Shown here one piece after another: positions 61,472 to 64,000 of a stretch of 64,000 nucleotides of DNA. The notes under the pieces were generated by a model, which worked only from the letters and a program-made list of their open reading frames with translations, searched no databases and had not been told where the DNA came from. The translations under genes and the position numbers were made by a program. The stretch spans positions 1 through 64,000 of the forward strand of contig VZSF01008199.1 in NCBI GenBank assembly GCA_013398295.1, in the 5' to 3' direction. The DNA is from Chionis minor (Eukaryota; Chordata; Aves; Charadriiformes; Chionididae). Positions within the stretch are counted from its first letter, which is position 1; each line of letters opens with the position of its first letter.

Positions 61472-62899
61472 GTGGCCAGGAACCATATCAGGCAGGCGAA
61501 AGCCCTAAGAGAACTCAATCTGGCCAAGGACATCAAAGACAATACGAAAAAATTCTATAGCTATGTCAGGGAAAAAGGTAGGACTTGGGAGGCTGTGGGC
61601 CCTCTCCGGAAGGAAACGGGAGACCTGGCCACCCAGGATATGGATAAGGCTGAGGTACTGAACGACTTTTTTGCCTCAGTCTTCACTGGCAAGGGCTCTA
61701 ACTGCACTGTCCAAGTCACAGTAGGTAAAACCAGGGGCTCTGAGAATGGAGAACTGCCCACAGTAGGAGAAGATCAGGTTCGAGACCACCTGAACAACCT
61801 GAAAGTGCACAAGTCCATGGGACCTGATGAAATTCATCGACGGGTCCTGAAGGAGCTGGCGGACCAAGTTGCGAAGCCACTTNNNNNNNNNNNNNNNNNN
61901 NNNNNNNNNNNNNNNNNNNNNNNNNNNNNNNNNNNNNNNNNNNNNNNNNNNNNNNNNNNNNNNNNNNNNNNNNNNNNNNNNNNNNNNNNNNNNNNNNNNN
62001 NNNNNNNNNNNNNNNNNNNNNNNNNNNNNNNNNNNNNNNNNNNNNNNNNNNNNNNNNNNNNNNNNNNNNNNNNNNNNNNNNNNNNNNNNNNNNNNNNNNN
62101 NNNNNNNNNNNNNNNNNNNNNNNNNNNNNNNNNNNNNNNNNNNNNNNNNNNNNNNNNNNNNNNNNNNNNNNNNNNNNNNNNNNNNNNNNNNNNNNNNNNN
62201 NNNNNNNNNNNNNNNNNNNNNNNNNNNNNNNNNNNNNNNNNNNNNNNNNNNNNNNNNNNNNNNNNNNNNNNNNNNNNNNNNNNNNNNNNNNNNNNNNNNN
62301 NNNNNNNNNNNNNNNNNNNNNNNNNNNNNNNNNNNNNNNNNNNNNNNNNNNNNNNNNNNNNNNNNNNNNNNNNNNNNNNNNNNNNNNNNNNNNNNNNNNN
62401 NNNNNNNNNNNNNNNNNNNNNNNNNNNNNNNNNNNNNNNNNNNNNNNNNNNNNNNNNNNNNNNNNNNNNNNNNNNNNNNNNNNNNNNNNNNNNNNNNNNN
62501 NNNNNNNNNNNNNNNNNNNNNNNNNNNNNNNNNNNNNNNNNNNNNNNNNNNNNNNNNNNNNNNNNNNNNNNNNNNNNNNNNNNNNNNNNNNNNNNNNNNN
62601 NNNNNNNNNNNNNNNNNNNNNNNNNNNNNNNNNNNNNNNNNNNNNNNNNNNNNNNNNNNNNNNNNNNNNNNNNNNNNNNNNNNNNNNNNNNNNNNNNNNN
62701 NNNNNNNNNNNNNNNNNNNAGGACAAGGGGTAATGGTTTTAAATTGGAAGAGGGGAGATATAGATTAGATATTAGGAAGAAGTTCTTTACTGTGAGGGTG
62801 GTGAGGCACTGGAACAGGTTGCCCAGGGAAGTTGTGGAGGCCCCATCCCTGGAAGTGTTTAAGGCCAGGCTGGATGGGGCTTTGAGCAACCTGCTCTAG
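61472..62899 (+). pseudogene. CR1 ORF2 fragment (reverse transcriptase region to C-terminus)
   Basis: This is the coding part of the CR1 copy above: about 137 residues before the gap and 59 after it. GTG at 61472 is not a real start; the frame is open upstream to a TGA at 61451-61453 and is a truncated continuation of a longer ORF2. The catalytic palm motifs, including Y/F-A-D-D, would lie in the unsequenced part. An intact CR1 would, from my memory of the family, need more coding sequence than the 837 N allow. The copy may therefore carry an internal deletion, or the gap length may be only an estimate. Confidence 0.85.
61883..62719. other. Assembly gap (837 N)
   Basis: Unresolved bases fall entirely inside a CR1 copy, a usual place for short-read assemblies to break. 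837 is divisible by three, so reading frames appear to run through, but this is not evidence of real continuity. Confidence 1.
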
Positions 62900-62989
62900 T
62901 CAGAGGTGTCCCTGCCCATGGCAGGGAGGTTGGAACTTGATGATCTTTAAGGTCCCTTCCAACTCTAACCATTCTATGATTCTATGATA

Positions 62990-64000
62990 GAAATCAGTCC
63001 TTTTGTCCCATAAAACAATCCTAACCCATGCCAGGTTTTTAAATACCTACCAATTTCAGTACATAATCTTTTTGGGATATATAACTGAGCCATTTATGGA
63101 ATCTTCATACCTCTTATCACAAGATCCCCGTCACGGACAACTAACTTTGAATCACACCTTGCAAATTTAAGGAAGTGTTATTAACAGAAATTACACAGTA
63201 AGAGATGTTTAAATCACAAGATTAAAGTACAGATATAGGGATGAAAATTTTCTAATATTTCATGACTGCATTCTAAACCAAACTAAAGTTGCCTAGAAAT
63301 AAAATATTCTTGGTAATGACAACTTTCTTATTAGTGTTAGAATTATAAACTTAGGGAAACTAAGTAGGACTAAAAGGGTGAAGCACTTCATTATCATATG
63401 CAGTCTTAATGTTCCTTGTACTTTATAGATAGAGGTATTATCTTCATGCAAGGCCTTGTTTTAACTTAACTGCTTTTTCCAGCTCAGCCACTGACATGCT
63501 GAAAATCCAATAAGTTTTAATAATAATAAAGGGTCAAGTGATTTCATGTGGAGTTTAATGGACACTTTTTAGACAATTCACCATACTGCAATGATGCCAC
63601 AAAAGGCAGCCCAGCCATCACAGCTCTGCTTTTTTATTAACCGTATTTGTAATGGGCAGCATTCTACTGGTTTCTGACTGCGCACGAAAATCACACTGAG
63701 ATCTCCCCTCTTACAGCATCAGGTGATAATAGACTTTGTTAATTTTTAAAGACCCTTATGCACAGAATATTAGGGAGAATCCTTGACAAATTTAGTGTTT
63801 TGGCCCTTCACTAAGCTTGTAAATATTTACACATAAAATAAATTTTGATAGAACATCCCTATTAAAATTCATCGCAATGGATAGACTAACTTATGATATT
63901 TATGTGTTTGGAGGCATTTATAGCAGATGGGACCTTTGTAATGCCACAGCTCCTAGGCAATCTGTCAAAATCTATGTTTTTAAGTATGACATCATTATTG
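62990..64000. other. Unique AT-rich DNA, candidate conserved stretch
   Basis: No gene or repeat was recognised. From about 63440 to 63930 the sequence is free of low complexity and has words such as TTAATAATAATAAAGG, TTTTATTAACCG and TTGTAAATATTTACAC (a near-palindromic forkhead-like TAAATATTTA near 63820). This could be a conserved regulatory element, but conservation cannot be tested here. Confidence 0.25.

Larger units (their letters stand above)
61455..62989 (+). mobile_element. CR1 LINE, 5'-truncated, young-looking, interrupted by assembly gap
   Basis: The left part (about 61455-61882) is open in one frame. It encodes the CR1 ORF2 stretch between the endonuclease and reverse-transcriptase domains, with the diagnostic [21 protein letters not shown] and K-S-M-G-P-D-E-I-H segments. 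It ends in V-A-K-P-L just before the palm domain. After the gap the frame encodes the C-terminal tail ([19 protein letters not shown]) with a stop at 62897-62899. About 90 bp of 3' non-coding sequence follows and ends in the ATTCTATGATTCTATGATA repeat typical of CR1. It is 5'-truncated, as most CR1 copies are. No stop or frameshift is visible outside the gap, and it is the least decayed mobile element here. It lacks ORF1, the endonuclease and a promoter, so it is not an autonomous copy. Confidence 0.95.

Noticed and set aside
61716..62889. Long open frames on the minus strand and in other plus frames through the gap
   Set aside because: They consist mostly of unknown residues from the N run and have no real coding evidence.

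Overview
This 64 kb window looks like gene-poor DNA from a bird. The bird call rests on three kinds of repeat. There are CR1 LINE copies, including a young-looking one ending in the octamer-type tail ATTCTATG. There is a solo LTR of a kind I recognise from many bird genomes. There are also relics of old palindromic repeats shared by birds, crocodilians and turtles. The bird is probably not a galliform, judging by the LTR and CR1 subtypes, but that is an inference. Most of the sequence is AT-rich, stop codons are frequent in all frames, and no open frame outside the repeats resembles a known protein. I found no coding exon, tRNA, rRNA or CRISPR. The window could be intergenic or lie inside a very large intron; the sequence does not say which.

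Layout. Positions 1-19 look like the last bases of an LTR cut by the window edge. A perfect 46-bp tandem duplication lies at 511-603. A 105-bp foldback repeat lies at 1368-1472. A stretch with several ATGCAAA octamer-like sites runs from 2130 to 2870. A very old CR1 relic, still showing a decayed reverse-transcriptase ADD motif, occupies about 4190-5205. The stretch 5.2-19 kb is unique DNA with a CpG-richer patch (9.7-10.03 kb), a short palindromic cluster (10.95 kb) and a likely conserved non-coding block (13.6-13.9 kb).

A complete solo LTR with a perfect 5-bp target duplication sits at 18983-19583. From 19.6 to 47.4 kb the DNA is again mostly unique. It carries G/T- or C-rich low-complexity tracts, several old palindromic-repeat relics (22.1, 31.6, 33.8, 35.8 and 42.6 kb) and two more candidate conserved blocks (26.9-27.3 and 45.5-45.8 kb). 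A CR1 3' fragment of an older bird subtype is at 47403-47776, and a CCAAT/TATA promoter-like arrangement is at about 50.96-51.06 kb. An A/C-rich tract lies at 54.74-54.96 kb. The most recent-looking mobile element is a 5'-truncated CR1 at about 61455-62989, whose middle is hidden by an 837-bp assembly gap. The last kilobase is unique AT-rich DNA.

No set of genes works together here. The main story is repeat history (recent CR1 and LTR, older CR1, ancient foldback elements) on a background that may hold distant regulatory elements. I did not find a convincing undescribed system. The best leads are the foldback-repeat relics, the perfect 46-bp duplication and the candidate conserved blocks.
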